A stretch of 8,070 nucleotides of DNA from Dethiobacter sp. Lineage in GTDB: Bacteria > Bacillota_D > Dethiobacteria > Dethiobacterales > Dethiobacteraceae. Below the pieces are notes generated by a model that saw only the letters and a program-made list of their open reading frames with translations, was not told where the DNA came from and did no database searches. The stretch's first letter is position 1. Every line of letters starts with the position of its first letter. Shown piece after piece: positions 7,148-8,070 of this stretch. Both the position numbers and the translations under genes were made by a program. The DNA lies in assembly GCA_018333395.1 (NCBI GenBank), contig JAGXSQ010000109.1, positions 1 to 8,070 of the forward strand, in the 5' to 3' direction.

Positions 7148-8065
7148 TTATACAAGGCGCACTAAAGACGCCAACGGATTTACCAAACGCAGGTCTCGGA
7201 TTTCATCAATTACTCTATACTTGAGGGCTTGGTAGGCACCGACACCCCGACCAAGAACATCTTCGTCAAGAAACTCCCTGTCCGGGACAACAACAAGTAA
7301 GCATCCCTCCAGGCGATCGGTACCATCAATGAACTGTCGCAGCACTTCGTAAGCGTCGAGAACGGCTGCCTTGCTGTAATAGAGTTTCTCGTCCCGCGGA
7401 TTTCTGGTCAGCGTGAATCTGGCGGTATCCAATATGATCACCATCCCTGAACAACCTGTAAGCTTTACCCAGCGCAGCAAGGACTCAAATAGATGACGTG
7501 CATTGGCTCGGTTAATTCGGCTATAGATCTGATAGGGCTTGACTGCAGCAATTGCCTTATTCCGCCCCGTCAGCCAGTCTGTCAAGACTTGGATCTTGGT
7601 TGCTCCATCCTCGCCTCCGGACAGCTCAGCCAAACAAAGATGCGTCATCGCCGCGCGAAAATCTTTGGAGATTTCGCGGTGTTTCAAAATCTGTTTACCG
7701 ATACTATCGCGTAACTCATTTCGCACTATGTCTGGCTCAACTCGGTTTGCATTTGCAATACGAACAAAGAGGGGATCATCACCATCAGATGGTGGTGCGT
7801 ATCCCTGTTGGGCCGCGAGCTTCACGATCACATCCCGACCCAAACGCTGCCACGGCACTTGATCAGCCACCTTACAAAAGACATGATCCACCATGTGAAC
7901 CTTGGTCTCCTCCGCGTTCACTAGGGCAAACAGATAGCCCCTGTCCAGAGCTGCCTGACCAAGCCCTCCGGCAAGGACAGGACGAACCTGCTCTCCTAGC
8001 GGAACAGCAAATTTGACCACGGAGCCGCCCTCTTTCACAAAACTGTCCAGGTACTCGTGCTGCAT
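7148..8065 (-). CDS. BREX-type ATP-binding-domain protein (DUF2791/BrxC-BrxD-like) lacking a P-loop
   Basis: A 305-residue soluble protein with no signal peptide or membrane segment. The N-terminal EGGSVVKFAV stretch (residues 12-21), the middle VIILDTAR segment (209-216) and the C-terminal RGVGAYQALKYRVIDEIRD...NPLASLVRL pattern (273-304) recall the BREX-system ATP-binding family (PF10923) to which the next gene also belongs. No GxxxxGK[ST] Walker A is present anywhere, and the Walker-B-like strand has Asp213 followed by Thr rather than Glu, so ATP hydrolysis is doubtful. It ends with TAA 21 nt before the next gene and is probably co-transcribed with it, suggesting a structural partner of that ATPase. 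The ATG at 8065 lies 5 bases from the window edge. No stop or Shine-Dalgarno site can be seen upstream, so the true start may be further out. The family assignment is from recalled sequence patterns, not a search. Confidence 0.8.
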   Translation of the reverse strand: MQHEYLDSFVKEGGSVVKFAVPLGEQVRPVLAGGLGQAALDRGYLFALVNAEETKVHMVDHVFCKVADQVPWQRLGRDVIVKLAAQQGYAPPSDGDDPLFVRIANANRVEPDIVRNELRDSIGKQILKHREISKDFRAAMTHLCLAELSGGEDGATKIQVLTDWLTGRNKAIAAVKPYQIYSRINRANARHLFESLLRWVKLTGCSGMVIILDTARFTLTRNPRDEKLYYSKAAVLDAYEVLRQFIDGTDRLEGCLLVVVPDREFLDEDVLGRGVGAYQALKYRVIDEIRDLRLVNPLASLVRLV

Positions 8066-8070
8066 AAATT

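Noticed and set aside
7552..8016. Plus-strand open frame of 154 codons and overlapping shorter ones
   Set aside because: It lies opposite the first gene of the BREX-related module. The product is low-complexity with many Pro, Arg and Ser residues, and it has no family features. It is a shadow frame.
1..8070. CRISPR array, insertion sequence, tRNA or attachment site
   Set aside because: No regularly spaced long repeats, transposase-like frames, terminal inverted repeats or cloverleaf-forming segments were seen. The two intergenic gaps are only 104 and 113 bases.

Overview
The window is bacterial DNA with all recognisable genes on the minus strand, so it is read right to left. G+C is mid-range (roughly 45-55% in most lines counted by hand, about 60% in the first 330 bases), Shine-Dalgarno sites are of the AGGAGG type, and several starts are GTG or TTG. 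No rRNA, tRNA, housekeeping gene or transposase is present to place the organism. The gene content is that of a defence island.

Layout in transcription order. (1) 8065-4056 is a tightly packed three-gene unit. It holds a BREX-type ATP-binding-domain protein that lacks a visible P-loop, a BrxD-like P-loop ATPase, and a SNF2 helicase fused to a C-terminal Mrr-like nuclease domain. The first two genes are 21 nt apart and the second and third overlap by 4 nt (GTGA). (2) After a 104-nt gap with a consensus TATAAT box and a strong Shine-Dalgarno site comes a second unit, 3951-443: an AAA+ ATPase and a subtilisin-like (S8) protease, 8 nt apart. These match the IetA/IetS pair, first described as a plasmid toxin-antitoxin system and later reported as an anti-phage system. 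(3) After a 113-nt gap with overlapping inverted repeats, a third gene starts at 329 and runs off the left edge. It is the N-terminal 109 residues of a large helicase, ending at a Q-motif-like sequence just before where the first ATPase motif would be expected.

Functional reading (inference). Each module joins an NTP-driven motor or AAA ATPase to a possible effector (nuclease or protease). No BREX core gene (pglX, pglZ, brxC) is visible, so the BrxD-like genes may belong to a stand-alone BREX-related system or to a BREX locus beyond the right edge. The points most worth following are the pairing of an apparent pseudo-ATPase with an intact ATPase and a helicase-nuclease, a Tyr where the Mrr catalytic Asp is expected, a T9 tract early in ietA, and a leader able to form two mutually exclusive hairpins ahead of the left-hand helicase gene.
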